Source of the DNA: Chelatococcus sambhunathii
GTDB lineage: Bacteria; Pseudomonadota; Alphaproteobacteria; Rhizobiales; Beijerinckiaceae
Length of the DNA stretch: 64,000 nt
Assembly (NCBI RefSeq): GCF_001418005.1
Contig: NZ_LIOL01000009.1
Location: forward strand, 93,110 to 157,109
Direction: 5' to 3'
Both the position numbers and the translations under genes were made by a program. Below the pieces are notes generated by a model. That model had not been told where the DNA came from. It worked only from the letters and a program-made list of their open reading frames with translations, and ran no database searches. This document shows, piece by piece, positions 44,880 to 57,258 of the stretch (position 1 is its first letter; the number at the start of each line of letters is the position of its first letter).

Positions 44880-46004
44880 TCAGCCTTTGGAATTGGCGAT
44901 GAGGGACGTCGCCGGCACGAGCAGCACGCCACGGCGCTCGAGGCTCGCGGTCCAGCGTGCCAGCTGGCGCAGGAGGGAAGGAGATCCTTCGGCGACGACG
45001 ATCGCGCGGCCGTTGCGCTGGGCCAGCCGCTCGGCCCGCGCGAAGGCCTGCTCCACGGCTTCGGCGGGCATCGTCTGCGGCAGCAGGAGGTCAGATCCCC
45101 CGGCGGCCATCAGGAGCAGGCCGCGTTGCTCGGCTTGCTGCGCAAGCGGCCCGAGCCGGTCCGCGCTCGTCGCGGTGAGGATGCCGGCGTAGCCGGCAAA
45201 GCGTGCCATCGCAGTGATGAGGTCGCCGCCCGGAATCTCCGCGGGCAGCGACAGCAGGACTTCGTGCCCGCTCTGCCGCGCGGCTGCCGCGGCCTGCGGC
45301 AGGTCGACACCGGCCGCGGCGAGCGCCAGCGTGACGTCGGCCGGCAAGGTCTCGATGGCCTGCCGCGTTGCCGCCTCGGAAAGCCCGAGCCCGTCGACCA
45401 CCACCGCGATGCGGGCGGGAGCCATGGCGGCGTGCGGAGGTGTCGGCCGCGCATAGACCTCGGCCGCCCGGCTGCCGTCATCGCCGATGCGCGGCAGGGG
45501 ACCGGCCGGCGTGTCGGCCGTGACGCGCGGATCCGGCGCCGGCGCAAGGCCGGGCTCGCTGCCGTCCGGCACGGAGATGATGATGGCGCCGGGCACGTTG
45601 CCGGCCGGCCGGACCACGGCGACGCCGGCCTGCTGCTCGATGTCGGATGCGGGCCTGCGATTGCTTGCGGGTGGAGCGGCATTGCTCGGAGGTGCCGGCT
45701 TGGTGGCGGCCGGTACGTCCGCCTGTGCCGGTACCGCGGGGATTGCCGCAACCGGCGTCGCGGCGGGCCGCAACGCAGAGCGCGAGATCAGCCCCCCGGT
45801 TAGAAGATGCCCGCCAAAGAGAAGGACGGCCCCTATCGCGACACCCCAGACGAGGCCGAAACGCAGCAGGCGCTCCCGGCCGGACGCTGCGGGACGGCGG
45901 CCGTTGTCGCGTCCGAGCGGTTTGTCGAGATCCTTCAGCGTCGCTTGCGGCAAGATCGGCGTCTCCGACCGAGAGGTTCCGCGCTGGACCCTTGTCAGGG
46001 TCAC
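44880..46004 (-). CDS. divergent polysaccharide deacetylase family (YibQ-like) protein
   Basis: 374 residues: an N-terminal membrane anchor (~50-72, [20 protein letters not shown]), a long Pro/Ala linker, and a C-terminal divergent polysaccharide-deacetylase domain (~195-370) typified by [24 protein letters not shown] and [11 protein letters not shown]. The metal triad of active deacetylases is not evident. The start GTG 46004 is assumed. It follows ctpA, an arrangement with S41 protease and EnvC homologs common in alphaproteobacteria. Confidence 0.88.
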   Translation of the reverse strand: MTLTRVQRGTSRSETPILPQATLKDLDKPLGRDNGRRPAASGRERLLRFGLVWGVAIGAVLLFGGHLLTGGLISRSALRPAATPVAAIPAVPAQADVPAATKPAPPSNAAPPASNRRPASDIEQQAGVAVVRPAGNVPGAIIISVPDGSEPGLAPAPDPRVTADTPAGPLPRIGDDGSRAAEVYARPTPPHAAMAPARIAVVVDGLGLSEAATRQAIETLPADVTLALAAAGVDLPQAAAAARQSGHEVLLSLPAEIPGGDLITAMARFAGYAGILTATSADRLGPLAQQAEQRGLLLMAAGGSDLLLPQTMPAEAVEQAFARAERLAQRNGRAIVVAEGSPSLLRQLARWTASLERRGVLLVPATSLIANSKG

Positions 46005-46083
46005 GAATCACACGGCCCACGCCGCATTCTTTCAAGAATACGGGTGAGCCGTCGAGATGGCGCGCCCGGCAGGGCCGCGTCTG

Positions 46084-47406
46084 TCAGTTGGGAACGGCGG
46101 ACTTCTCGGCCGTGGTCGCGGCGTCCTTGCGCGTGCCCTTCAGCAGCTCGAGCGCCGCCTTGAGCTGGGTGTCCTTCTCCGGGTCGGTCGGGACATAGGC
46201 CGACGAGCCGGAGGCTTCCTCCTCGCCGTTCTTCAGGTGGCCGCGCAGGCCCGCCTCGCCTTTGGTCTCGTCCTTGCCCTTGAGTTCGTCCGGCACGTCC
46301 TGCAGCACCTCGCGGTCCGGTTCGATGCCCTTGGCCTGGATCGAACGGCCGGAAGGCGTGTAGTAGCGGGCCGTGGTCAGGCGCAGGGCACCGTTGCCGC
46401 CGAGCGGGATGATGGTCTGCACGGAGCCCTTGCCGAAGGACCGGGTGCCGAGCACCGTCGCCCGCTTGTGGTCCTGCAGCGCGCCGGCGACGATTTCGGA
46501 AGCCGAGGCAGAGCCGCCGTTGATGAGCACGACCACGGGCTTGCCCTTGGTCAGGTCACCGGCCTTGGCGTTGAAACGCTGCGTCTCATCCGCATTGCGG
46601 CCGCGGGTGGAGACGATCTCGCCCCGATCCAGGAAGGCGTCGGAGACGAGGATCGCCTGGTCGAGCAGCCCGCCCGGGTTGTTGCGCAGGTCGAGCACGT
46701 AGCCCTTCAGCTTGTCGCCCGGCAGCTCCGCCGCGATCTTCTCGACGGCGGTCTTGAGATTCTCGAAGGTCTGCTCGTTGAATTGGGTCACGCGGATGTA
46801 GCCGACGTCGCCTTCGGTGCGCGAGCGTACGGCACGGATGCGGATGGTGTCGCGCGTCAGCGAGACCTCCACCGGGTCGCTCTGTCCCTTGCGGCGGATT
46901 GTCAGCTTCACGGTTGTGTTGACCGGGCCGCGCATCTTGTCGACGGCCTGATTGAGGGTGAGGCCCTGCACCTGCTCGCCATCGATATGCGTGATCAGGT
47001 CGTTGGCGAGGACACCCGCTCGGGCGGCTGGCGTGTCGTCGATGGGGCTGACGACCTTCACGAGGCCATCCTCCATCGTCACCTCGATGCCGAGGCCGCC
47101 GAACTCGCCGCGCGTCTGCACCTGCATATCGCGGTAACTCTTGGCATCCATGTAGCTCGAATGGGGATCGAGCGACGTCAACATGCCATTGATGGCCGAC
47201 TCGACGAGCTTCGATTCGTCCGGCACGTCGACATAGTCGCCACGGATCTTCTCGAACACGTCGCCGAACAGGTTGAGCTGGCGGTAGGTCTCGGCCGAGG
47301 CCGCCACCGCACGGGTCGTCGTGAACAGGGGCGACTGGGTGACGACGACCGCCGCACCCGCCCCCATGAGGGCGCCCACCATCAGAAGAGAAATCTTACG
47401 CATCAT
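46084..47406 (-). CDS. ctpA: carboxy-terminal processing peptidase (S41)
   Basis: 440 residues. Signal anchor (res 1-~30), PDZ domain (~85-165), and S41 protease domain with the Ser-Lys dyad in GGSASASEIVAGAL and RSFGKGSVQ. A periplasmic protease acting on envelope and peptidoglycan-hydrolase substrates. The ATG at 47406 overlaps the EnvC-like stop (ATGA). Confidence 0.95.
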   Translation of the reverse strand: MMRKISLLMVGALMGAGAAVVVTQSPLFTTTRAVAASAETYRQLNLFGDVFEKIRGDYVDVPDESKLVESAINGMLTSLDPHSSYMDAKSYRDMQVQTRGEFGGLGIEVTMEDGLVKVVSPIDDTPAARAGVLANDLITHIDGEQVQGLTLNQAVDKMRGPVNTTVKLTIRRKGQSDPVEVSLTRDTIRIRAVRSRTEGDVGYIRVTQFNEQTFENLKTAVEKIAAELPGDKLKGYVLDLRNNPGGLLDQAILVSDAFLDRGEIVSTRGRNADETQRFNAKAGDLTKGKPVVVLINGGSASASEIVAGALQDHKRATVLGTRSFGKGSVQTIIPLGGNGALRLTTARYYTPSGRSIQAKGIEPDREVLQDVPDELKGKDETKGEAGLRGHLKNGEEEASGSSAYVPTDPEKDTQLKAALELLKGTRKDAATTAEKSAVPN

Positions 47407-48818
47407 CCGCGAACCTTTTCGCCCTGCGATTTCGCCCACCAGGGACCTGGGTCGATCGACCCGCCATCCTTCCGGAACTCCACGTAGAGCACGGGACCGC
47501 TCGTACCTGCAAACGCCGTCGAGAGGGGTGTCGCCGTCTCGCCCATGGCGGCGACCGGCTCTCCGGCGAGCACGAACTGTCCGAGCGCCACGGTGATCCG
47601 CTCCATGCCCGCCAGCAAGATATAGTATCCGCCGCCGGCGTTGATGATCAAGAGTTGGCCGAAGGAGCGGAACGGGCCGGCAAAGGCCACCCAGCCGTCC
47701 GACGGGGCCGAAACGATCGCGCCGTTGCGCGTCGCGATCGACATGCCCTTGGTGGTGCCGCCGAAGCCGTCCGGCGCGCCGAAACGGCGCAACGTGTTGC
47801 CGTTGACCGGCATCGGCAGCAGTCCTTTGGCTTCCGCAAAGGGTATCTTGGGGGCAAGACGCGCCGGATCGCCGAATGGTGCGGCGGCGAGACGTTCGCG
47901 CATTTCCCGCGCCTGGGCCTCTGCAGCCTGTCGCGCCTCCTCGGCGGCGCGCTGGGCGGCGGCGATCTCGCTCTCCATCTTTTGAATGAGATCGCCCAGG
48001 GATTGCGCCCGCGCAGCGAGTTCGCTGGCCTTGCGGCTTTCGTCGGCCTCGATCCGCTCCGCTTTCGCCAGCTCTTCCTGTCGGGCGTTGACGAGCGCGG
48101 CGAGGCGCTCCCGTTCGCTGGCGAGGGTGGCAAGGTCGCGCACCAGTGCCTCTCTGTCGCTGGCGATCGCGTCCTTCAGCCGCACGAGTTCGCCGAGATC
48201 GGTGGCAAGCGCTTCCGTCTCCCCCCGCAATTCGGGCAGCACGGCGCCGAGGAGGATGGAGGAACGCACCGCCTCAAGCATGTCGTCGGGGCTTGCGAGT
48301 ACTGCCGGCGGCGGCCGACGCCCCATGCGCTGCAGGGCGGCCAGCACTTCGACGATAACATCGCGGCGGTTCTCCAGCGACTTGCGGATCGCCGTTTCGC
48401 TGGCGTCGAGTGTGGCGAGCCGCTGTTCGATGGCGCTTGCGCGGGCTTCCGCCGCCTTGGTGCGTTCCGTGGTCCCGATCAACGCCGCATTGAGCTTGGA
48501 ACGGTCGGCGCGCAGACTCTCTGCCTCCGCGCGGATCCGGTCGCGGGCCTCCTCGCTCAGGCGCAACTGTTCTTGGAGCTTTTCGAGCTCCCGCTCCCGC
48601 GTCGCTCTCTCCTCCTCGGTCTTCGCCGCCCGGTCCAGCGCGCGCTGTGCTTCCGGCGGGATCTGCGGTACCTGTGCGGAAGGCGGCTCCTGCGAGCCTT
48701 CCGGCGCTTCCTGCGCGAGGAGCGGCGCGGCGAGGCCCGGCAGCAAGGCCAGCGCAGCGGCGATTCGGGTTGCCTCCGATGCTGTCCGGTTCAGAAGTCT
48801 CGACGGGCGCAGCGGCAT
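47403..48818 (-). CDS. EnvC-like murein hydrolase activator (M23 fold)
   Basis: 471 residues: signal peptide (~1-36), long coiled-coil region (~60-310), and a C-terminal LytM/M23 domain (~345-465). The HxH zinc ligands of active peptidases are absent (LYVEFR where HLHFE is usual, GMSIATR in place of HxG-D), so it should be catalytically inert and act as an amidase activator like EnvC/NlpD. It is coupled with ctpA by an ATGA overlap. Confidence 0.9.
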   Translation of the reverse strand: MPLRPSRLLNRTASEATRIAAALALLPGLAAPLLAQEAPEGSQEPPSAQVPQIPPEAQRALDRAAKTEEERATRERELEKLQEQLRLSEEARDRIRAEAESLRADRSKLNAALIGTTERTKAAEARASAIEQRLATLDASETAIRKSLENRRDVIVEVLAALQRMGRRPPPAVLASPDDMLEAVRSSILLGAVLPELRGETEALATDLGELVRLKDAIASDREALVRDLATLASERERLAALVNARQEELAKAERIEADESRKASELAARAQSLGDLIQKMESEIAAAQRAAEEARQAAEAQAREMRERLAAAPFGDPARLAPKIPFAEAKGLLPMPVNGNTLRRFGAPDGFGGTTKGMSIATRNGAIVSAPSDGWVAFAGPFRSFGQLLIINAGGGYYILLAGMERITVALGQFVLAGEPVAAMGETATPLSTAFAGTSGPVLYVEFRKDGGSIDPGPWWAKSQGEKVRG

Positions 48819-48836
48819 CCTTCCTCCGGCAACCGG

Positions 48837-49316
48837 TCATTCGCGGTGGTAGGGATGACCGGCAAGGATGGTCATAGCGCGATAGAGCTGTTCTGCAACA
48901 AGCACGCGCACCAGCTGGTGCGGCAATGTCATGGCACCGAAGGACAGGACCATGCGCGCCCGCTCTCGCACTTCGGGCGCAAGGCCGTCCGCACCCCCGA
49001 TCACGCATGTAAGGGCCCTGGCTCCTCCGTCGCGCCAGCCCGCGAGCCTCCGCGCGAAACCTTGGCTGTCGAGGATCTTGCCCCGTTCATCGAAGGCAAC
49101 GGCGATGCTGTCACCGATCCTGTGCAGCAGCGCGACGCCTTCCTCCCGGCGTCGGTCCTCCTCGCGGCGAGCGCGGCTTTCCGACACCTCGGCCACCTCG
49201 AGCGCGGAAAAGCCAAGCGCACGCGCCCCCGCTGCGATGCGCTCCTGGTAACGCTCGATCAGCGCCCGCTCCGGCCCGGCCTTGAGACGGCCGACGGCCG
49301 CGATCGCGAGACGCAT
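48837..49316 (-). CDS. rlmH: 23S rRNA (pseudouridine-1915 N3)-methyltransferase
   Basis: 159 residues, SPOUT fold, with the C-terminal knot VIGGADGLAPEVRERARMVLSFGAMTLPHQLVRVLVAEQLYRA and final HPYHRE. It modifies helix 69. It is 7 bases after rsfS, the common rsfS-rlmH pairing. Confidence 0.97.
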   Translation of the reverse strand: MRLAIAAVGRLKAGPERALIERYQERIAAGARALGFSALEVAEVSESRARREEDRRREEGVALLHRIGDSIAVAFDERGKILDSQGFARRLAGWRDGGARALTCVIGGADGLAPEVRERARMVLSFGAMTLPHQLVRVLVAEQLYRAMTILAGHPYHRE

Positions 49317-49323
49317 GGGGCGC

Positions 49324-49743
49324 TCAGCCAGCGATACGTTCGTGCGGCCGGTCGGCGCCCCACATCTTCTCGAGGTTGTAGAAGCCGCGCACCTCGGGCC
49401 TGAACACGTGAACGATCAGATCGCCGGCATCGATCAGCACCCAGTCGCAAGCCGGCACGCCCTCGACCCGCAAGGGGCCGATGCCTGCCGCTTTCAACAC
49501 CTGCTGCAGCCTGTCGGCGATGGCGCCGACATGGCGATGCGAGCGGCCGGAGGTGATGATCATCGTATCGGCGATCGAGGTCTTGCCGGCGAGGTCGATT
49601 TCGACCGTCTCCTCGGCTTTCATTTCCTCGAGACAATGACGGGCGAGCGCCACAGGGTCGCCGTCGAGCCTGTCCGCGGCAGTTGGGGCCGATGAGCCGA
49701 CCGCCGGGGGAGGGGAAGTATGTTCCGCCTCGCCATGGGGCAT
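49324..49743 (-). CDS. rsfS: ribosome silencing factor RsfS
   Basis: 139 residues; the Iojap domain (~30-125) binds L14 and blocks 30S-50S joining. Core: DIAGKTSIADTMIITSGRSHRHVGAIADRL-type (KTSIADTMIITSGRS). The N-terminal ~25 residues are low-complexity. It is upstream of rlmH, downstream of nadD. Confidence 0.95.
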   Translation of the reverse strand: MPHGEAEHTSPPPAVGSSAPTAADRLDGDPVALARHCLEEMKAEETVEIDLAGKTSIADTMIITSGRSHRHVGAIADRLQQVLKAAGIGPLRVEGVPACDWVLIDAGDLIVHVFRPEVRGFYNLEKMWGADRPHERIAG

Positions 49744-49825
49744 GAGATTCAGTGCCTGATCCTCTTCAATGAATGGCGCAAACCGGGCGCCACGAGCCTT
49801 AAGATAATCGTCATTGTTCCGCGCT

Positions 49826-50473
49826 TCAACGCCGCTGCTCGGCCGCCGGCCCGGTGCGGCTCCTCCGCGCGCGCAACAAGGTCGAGGACAGCGGCGAACG
49901 CGGCCCGTGCAGAAAGACCCAGGCCGGGGGCTCGCGTTGCATGAGCGCGGCCGCCCTGTGCTCGGGCAGGCGGAAGGATGCGAGCGCCACCGCCGCGCGC
50001 GCGCGGCAGGCTTTCAGTGTGGCGCCCGGCCGGTCCACCACCGCGATGGGAACGAGCGCGGCGATGTCGCGCCAGTGCTGCCAGCGATGGAAGCCGGCGA
50101 GATTGTCCGCCCCCATCAGCCACACGAAGCGGGTGCCGGGGCAGCGGCGCACCAGATAGGCGAGGGTGTCGTAGGTGTAGCGCGTGCCGATGCCCGCCTC
50201 GAAGCCGGTGACGTCGATGCGCGGATGGTCGGCGACACGGCACGCTGCCGCGATGCGCGCGGCGAGTGGCGGCAGGGCGGCGTTGTCCTTCAGCGGATTG
50301 CCGGGCGTGACGATCCACCAGATGCGGTCGAGGCCCAGCCGCTTGAGAGCCGTCAGGCTCGCAAGCCGGTGCCCCGCATGCGGCGGGTTGAACGTGCCGC
50401 CGAAGAGGCCGATGCGCATGCCGCGCCCGTGACGGGGCAGCGGGGGCGGCCCGGCGAAGCGCGTGTCGTGCAT
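49826..50473 (-). CDS. nadD: nicotinate-nucleotide adenylyltransferase
   Basis: 215 residues. It makes deamido-NAD from nicotinate mononucleotide and ATP. Motif [14 protein letters not shown] (residues 22-35) and the C-terminal SSTLLR(A/x)R signature. ATG 50473 overlaps the proA stop (TGATG), so it is coupled to proA. Next gene is rsfS. Confidence 0.95.
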   Translation of the reverse strand: MHDTRFAGPPPLPRHGRGMRIGLFGGTFNPPHAGHRLASLTALKRLGLDRIWWIVTPGNPLKDNAALPPLAARIAAACRVADHPRIDVTGFEAGIGTRYTYDTLAYLVRRCPGTRFVWLMGADNLAGFHRWQHWRDIAALVPIAVVDRPGATLKACRARAAVALASFRLPEHRAAALMQREPPAWVFLHGPRSPLSSTLLRARRSRTGPAAEQRR

Positions 50474-51765
50474 CAAGGCCGGGTCTGTCCGCTGCCGTGC
50501 ACGCGATAGTTGAATGAGGTCAGCTGCTCGACGCCGACCGGGCCGCGGGCATGCATGCGCCCGGTGGCGATGCCGATCTCGGCACCGAAGCCGAACTCGC
50601 CGCCATCGGCAAACTGCGTCGAGGCATTGTGCACGACGATGGCTGAGTCGACCTCGGCGAGGAAGCGCGCGGCAGCCGCCGCATCCTCGGTGAGGATCGA
50701 TTCCGTGTGATGCGAGCCATAGGTGTCGATATGGGCCATGGCGTCGTCGAGCCCGTCCACCACGCGAACGGCGATGATGGCGTCGAGGTATTCCGTGCGC
50801 CAGTCCTCCTCGCTCGCGGGCGTGACGCGCGCATCGACCGCCTGCGTCGCCGCGTCGCCCCGCACGGCGCAGCCGGCGTCGAGGAGCATGGTGACGAGGG
50901 GCGCGAGATGCGTCGCCGCGCAGGCGCGGTCGACGAGCAGCGTCTCGGCTGCGCCGCAGATGCCGGTGCGCCGCATCTTGGCATTGAGCACGACGGTCTG
51001 CGCCATGGCGAGGTCGGCCGCGGCATGGACATAGACGTGGCAGATGCCGTCGAGATGGGCGAAGACCGGCACCCGCGCCTCGGCCTGCACGCGGGCGACG
51101 AGACTCTTGCCGCCGCGCGGCACGATGACGTCGAGATTGCCGCCGAGGCCGCCGAGCATGAGGCCCACGGCCTCGCGCTCGCGCGTCGGCACGAGCTGCA
51201 TGGCCTCCGCCGGCAGGCCGGCCGCCGTGATGCCGAAGGCCATGGCGGCGGCGATGGCCGAGGCCGAGCGGAAACTGTCGGAGCCGGTGCGCAGGATTGC
51301 GGCATTGCCGGCCTTGAGGCACAGCGCGCCGGCATCGGCAGTCACATTCGGCCGGCTCTCGAAGATAACGCCGACGACGCCGAGCGGTGTCGCCACGCGC
51401 TCGATGACGAGGCCGTTCGGCCGTGTGAAGGTGGCGAGTGTACGTCCGACCGGGTCGGGCAGCGCGGCCACGGCTTCTACCGACGCGGCGATGGCCTCGA
51501 CACGGCTCTCGTCCAGGGCGAGCCGGTCGATATAGGAGGCCGCCTGGCCGTTACGGCGCGCCTCCGCCACGTCCTCCGCATTGGCGGCGAGAATCGCGGC
51601 CTTGTTGGCGCGAAGGGCTGCCGCAGCCTCGTTGAGAGCCTGGGTCTTGATCCCTTCCGGGGTGATGGCGAGAGCACGGGCGGCCGCGCGCGCCCGGCGT
51701 CCGATGTCGTGCATAAGTGCGGCGATATCGTCGCTGCCGCTGATCACCTTGAGGCTCTCGCTCAT
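50473..51765 (-). CDS. proA: glutamate-5-semialdehyde dehydrogenase (gamma-glutamyl phosphate reductase)
   Basis: 430 residues. Second step of proline synthesis, NADPH-dependent. The catalytic Cys lies in [16 protein letters not shown] (~280). Conserved opening [15 protein letters not shown]; the first 16 residues vary. Coupled to nadD at its stop. proB lies 118 bases upstream on the same strand. Confidence 0.97.
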   Translation of the reverse strand: MSESLKVISGSDDIAALMHDIGRRARAAARALAITPEGIKTQALNEAAAALRANKAAILAANAEDVAEARRNGQAASYIDRLALDESRVEAIAASVEAVAALPDPVGRTLATFTRPNGLVIERVATPLGVVGVIFESRPNVTADAGALCLKAGNAAILRTGSDSFRSASAIAAAMAFGITAAGLPAEAMQLVPTREREAVGLMLGGLGGNLDVIVPRGGKSLVARVQAEARVPVFAHLDGICHVYVHAAADLAMAQTVVLNAKMRRTGICGAAETLLVDRACAATHLAPLVTMLLDAGCAVRGDAATQAVDARVTPASEEDWRTEYLDAIIAVRVVDGLDDAMAHIDTYGSHHTESILTEDAAAAARFLAEVDSAIVVHNASTQFADGGEFGFGAEIGIATGRMHARGPVGVEQLTSFNYRVHGSGQTRP

Positions 51766-51883
51766 CGTCCCCGTTCCCGTTCGCCGACCATCATAGCGGC
51801 CGGCCGTCGGCCAAACATCCGAAACCTGTGCCCCTTATTCTCTCCCCCTTGCGGAGGAGGGCTGGGCGCAGTTTTCGTCCATC

Positions 51884-54147
<2,264 letters not shown>

Positions 54148-54162
54148 CTACAGGAGACGGAC

Positions 54163-54194
54163 GCCCGCGGCAACGCATGGGCGTCGCCGCGGGC
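54163..54194. terminator. two-part hairpin downstream of the GNAT genes
   Basis: GCCCGCGGC / GCCGCGGGC (9 bp) enclosing ACGC-ATGG-GCGT (4 bp). It lies between the GNAT gene and obgE. No T-tract; possible terminator. Confidence 0.4.
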
Positions 54195-54227
54195 AGGCAT
54201 CGATGGGTGGAGCCGGCGCTTCCGCGC

Positions 54228-54770
54228 TTACGCCGCCATCTGCTGACCGGTCCAGCGGGCCCGGCCGAGGATGGTGTCGTAGTGCGGCAGCATCCGGCCG
54301 TGCGCCCTGGCGGGCATCAGCCCTTCACCGACGACGACGAAGCCGAGCTTCTGCTGCACCTTGAGCGAGGCCTCGTTGCCGGCGAACAGGCCGGAGGAGA
54401 TGTGAACCGCCCGGCTGTCGGCGAAATAGGCATCCACCACGGCGCCTGCTGCCTCCGGCATAAGGCCCTGGCCCCAGTGCTCCTCCCCCAGCCAGTAGCC
54501 GAGGTTCATGGCGCCGTTGCGCGGGGCGATGCCGACGAGGCCGATCGGTTCGCCTGCCTTCGTTACCGTATAGAGCGCCGCGCGGCCGGCGGCCCGCTCC
54601 TCGGCACTCTTCTCGATGTGGGCGGCGATGTCGTCCGTAGACACCGGCCATGGCACCTGCGACAGCCAGCGCACGACTGGCCAGGTCATCTGCCGGTGCA
54701 GGGCCGGCACGTCCTCGCGGCGCGGGGCACGCAGGGACAGGCGTTCGGTGCTGAGCGTATCCGGCATCAT
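54228..54770 (-). CDS. GNAT-family N-acetyltransferase (RimJ/RimL-type)
   Basis: 180 residues. Opens TERLSLRAPRREDVPALHRQM and has the LGYWLGEEHWGQGLMPEAAGAVV acetyl-CoA loop (~90-112). RimJ/RimL-like proteins acetylate protein N-termini or small molecules; target not known. The start overlaps the stop of the upstream GNAT (ATGA). Confidence 0.92.
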   Translation of the reverse strand: MMPDTLSTERLSLRAPRREDVPALHRQMTWPVVRWLSQVPWPVSTDDIAAHIEKSAEERAAGRAALYTVTKAGEPIGLVGIAPRNGAMNLGYWLGEEHWGQGLMPEAAGAVVDAYFADSRAVHISSGLFAGNEASLKVQQKLGFVVVGEGLMPARAHGRMLPHYDTILGRARWTGQQMAA

Positions 54771-55447
54771 GGCTCTCCTCCGGACAGGGCGGGGGAAGGT
54801 TCTGCAGATGACACGAGGCAGGCTGCGTCAGCTGTGCGCTCGCGCACAGCAAGGCCGACGAAGAGCGGGTTGGTCCACCCCTTGAGGCTCTCCCAGATGC
54901 GCCGCTCGAGCCTGAGGTGGTCGACCGGGAAGACGCCGCCGCGCGCGGGGAACGGTAGCAGGCCCGCCCCGTCGGCGTGGAAGCCGCACTTCTCGAGGAC
55001 CCGCCGCGAGGCCGGGTTGACGACGCGCACGCTCGCGACGATGGCGCGTGCCTCGCTGTGCGTGAAGGCCGTGTCGACGAGCGCCCTGACCGCCTCCGTG
55101 GCGAAGCCGCAGCCCCAGAAGGGTGTGCCCAGCCAGTAGCCGATTTCCGGCTCGCCGGCAGCCGACCGGCGCAGGCTGATGGCGCCCATCAGCTCGCATC
55201 TCCTGCCGCGCGGCGCGAAGGCGAGCGTCAGCGCCTTGCCGTCGGCATTGGCGCGACGGGCCTCGTAGATGAAGCCTTCGGCCGTGCCTGGCGGATAGGG
55301 ATGGGGGATTTGCGCCGTCATCTCCGCGACGGCTTTGTCACCTGCGAGGCGCTCGACAGCTCGGGCGTCGGCGAGACGCGGCCAGCGCAGCTCGAGCCGG
55401 GCGGTCTCGATCACGAAGGCGTCGTCGATGATCTCGCGGGTAAACAT
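54767..55447 (-). CDS. GNAT-family N-acetyltransferase (RimJ/RimL-type), second copy
   Basis: 226 residues. ETARLELRWPRLADARAVERL and EIGYWLGTPFWGCGFATEAVRALV (~118-141) place it with its neighbour; the two are presumably an ancient tandem pair. The C-terminal ~35 residues are extra compared with relatives. ATG 55447 is used. Confidence 0.92.
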   Translation of the reverse strand: MFTREIIDDAFVIETARLELRWPRLADARAVERLAGDKAVAEMTAQIPHPYPPGTAEGFIYEARRANADGKALTLAFAPRGRRCELMGAISLRRSAAGEPEIGYWLGTPFWGCGFATEAVRALVDTAFTHSEARAIVASVRVVNPASRRVLEKCGFHADGAGLLPFPARGGVFPVDHLRLERRIWESLKGWTNPLFVGLAVRERTADAACLVSSAEPSPALSGGEP

Positions 55448-55508
55448 AGTCTCGCTCCGATCCTTGTGGCCCGTGCCGCCTCCCGCGGCCGGTGCCAGAA
55501 ACGACGAA

Positions 55509-55532
55509 GGGGAGATGGCATCCCATCTCCCC
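55509..55532 (-). terminator. probable rplU-rpmA terminator
   Basis: GGGGAGATGG (55509-55518) / CCATCTCCCC (55523-55532), loop CATC. On the minus strand it is followed by TTCGTCGTTTC, downstream of rpmA. Confidence 0.65.
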
Positions 55533-55622
55533 TGTCGCATGGATCGGAAGCATTCGTCTGGAGCTTCGATCCGCCGGTTCGTGGGATGCCGGCGGTAGCT
55601 CCTTCGTCTCAGCTGCCGCCGT

Positions 55623-55889
55623 TTACTCTGCCGCCTCGATGGCGGGTACAACCGACACGTAAGCTCGGCCGAGTTTCGTGCCGAAAGCCACGCGACCGTC
55701 CGTGAGCGCAAAGAGGGTATGGTCCTTGCCCATGCCGACGTTCACGCCCGGATGGACGCGCGTGCCGCGTTGACGCACGATGATGTTGCCGGCAACGACG
55801 GACTGACCGCCGAACTTCTTCACGCCGAGACGGCGGCCGTCGGAATCGCGGCCGTTACGCGAGGAGCCGCCTGCCTTTTTGTGTGCCAT
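55623..55889 (-). CDS. rpmA: 50S ribosomal protein L27
   Basis: 88 residues. Opening [20 protein letters not shown] with the flexible N-terminal tail that reaches the peptidyl-transferase centre; the Met-Ala start needs no protease processing. It is 53 bases downstream of rplU. Confidence 0.99.
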   Translation of the reverse strand: MAHKKAGGSSRNGRDSDGRRLGVKKFGGQSVVAGNIIVRQRGTRVHPGVNVGMGKDHTLFALTDGRVAFGTKLGRAYVSVVPAIEAAE

Positions 55890-55942
55890 GTCCGTTACTC
55901 CCGAATACTGTCAGAGGGGGGCAGCGATAGCCGCGCCGCGCC

Positions 55943-56596
55943 TCAGAGATCCTCGCCCGACTTCAGCTCGGCCTGATCGACCTTGGCGCGCGGGGGCTTG
56001 CCGGCGAGGAGCTCCTTCGCCTGCTCGATCCACTCGTCGCGCGCGATGCGGCCGCGCAGGTTGAGCTCTTCGTCATACTTCGCGACGTCCGCCTCGCTCC
56101 AGGCGGCGATCTGCTCCCAGGACGTGACGCCGGCGGCGCGCAGCTTCTTCTCGATCGTCGGGCCGACGCCCGCGATGAGCGACAGGTTGCTGCTGTCGCG
56201 CGCCCCGGTGGCGGCCGGGACAGCGGCTTCCTTGGCGGCCTTCGCCGGCTTGACAGCGGCCTTCTTGCCCGACGGCTTGGCGCCGCCGGTCAGAATCTCG
56301 GTGATGCGCACGACCGACAGGTCGTGCCGGTAGCCGCGCTTGCGCTTCGAATTCTGGCGGCGACGCTTCTTGAAGGCGATGACCTTGGGGCCGCGCGCCT
56401 GCTCGATGAGCTCGCCGGCGACCAGGGCGCCGGCAATCGACGGCGCACCTACTTCCACCTTGTCACCGTCGACGAGCATCAGCACGCTGTCGAAGGTCAC
56501 GACATCGCCCGCCTCGGCGGCGAGCCTGTCGATCCTGATCACGTCGTTGGCGGCAACCTTGTACTGCTTGCCGCCGGTCTTGATGACTGCGAACAT
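55943..56596 (-). CDS. rplU: 50S ribosomal protein L21 with a C-terminal helix-hairpin-helix extension
   Basis: 217 residues, twice the usual ~103. L21 core (1-~100, MFAVIKTGGKQYKV to KKRRRQNSKRKRGYRHDL), a Lys/Ala linker (~115-140), and a C-terminal domain (~145-217) SLIAGVGPTIEKKLRAAGVTSWEQIAAW, typical of helix-hairpin-helix proteins. Such extended L21 is characteristic of Hyphomicrobiales. It forms the rplU-rpmA operon. Confidence 0.96.
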   Translation of the reverse strand: MFAVIKTGGKQYKVAANDVIRIDRLAAEAGDVVTFDSVLMLVDGDKVEVGAPSIAGALVAGELIEQARGPKVIAFKKRRRQNSKRKRGYRHDLSVVRITEILTGGAKPSGKKAAVKPAKAAKEAAVPAATGARDSSNLSLIAGVGPTIEKKLRAAGVTSWEQIAAWSEADVAKYDEELNLRGRIARDEWIEQAKELLAGKPPRAKVDQAELKSGEDL

Positions 56597-57258
56597 CTTT
56601 GTCCTCGTGTTCGTCTCCCGGCTCTCGGCGGCTGCCCGCCCGGCCGGCTTCTTGTCAGCCTGCTCCGGCTTGTGACACGCACTCAAAATCACCGCCGTGC
56701 TAAGGGCGGTATCGAAAGAGAAGCGCGCGACTCGAAAAAGCGCGGACCAGCCGCGCCAGAGCGTTTCAATACATGCCGCGGCCGCGCCTGTCAATGAAAA
56801 CGGGCGCTCGGCGGCATATTTCGGCGCTCGTCGAGTCGGAAGGAGGGCGCCGGGGGACCGGGGCGGCCACGGCCGCCGGTGCGCTCTGCAATCTTGTCGT
56901 GGTGCTGCACAGCGGCCACTTTCGTCCCATGGGGCTGCCGGCAGACGCGCTGCACATCCGCGACTGATCCGGCAGATAACGACGCGGCTCAGGGGGCGAT
57001 TTCGCCCGGAGCGCCTGTAGAAGGCGTGGTAGCCGGCCCGCAGCCGAAGGCTTTGGCCGCAATTGTCCGCCCGTCACGGGGCGGAGGCGGATGGAAACGG
57101 TCGCGGGAAGACAATCCCGTTGATCGGGCGCTCCCATGCCGCACGCTGCTGCCTGCCATCCGCTGCGGCGTCCCCCGCGAGACGGGCCGCGGGGATCTTT
57201 ATTCACAGGGCGACTTGATCTTGGCCCGGTTGCGCGTATATGAACGGCCCGCCATCAA
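56597..57258. other. 662-base gap between rplU and tRNA-Ser
   Basis: It should contain the rplU promoter and leader (minus strand). A short plus-strand frame at 56773-56967 (64 aa) exists, but it has no recognisable domain and no clear ribosome site, so I do not call it. No repeats or RNA structures stand out. Confidence 0.4.

Noticed and set aside
56773..56967. 64-residue plus-strand frame between rplU and tRNA-Ser
   Set aside because: No ribosome site, no domain and no convincing codon pattern; more likely intergenic.
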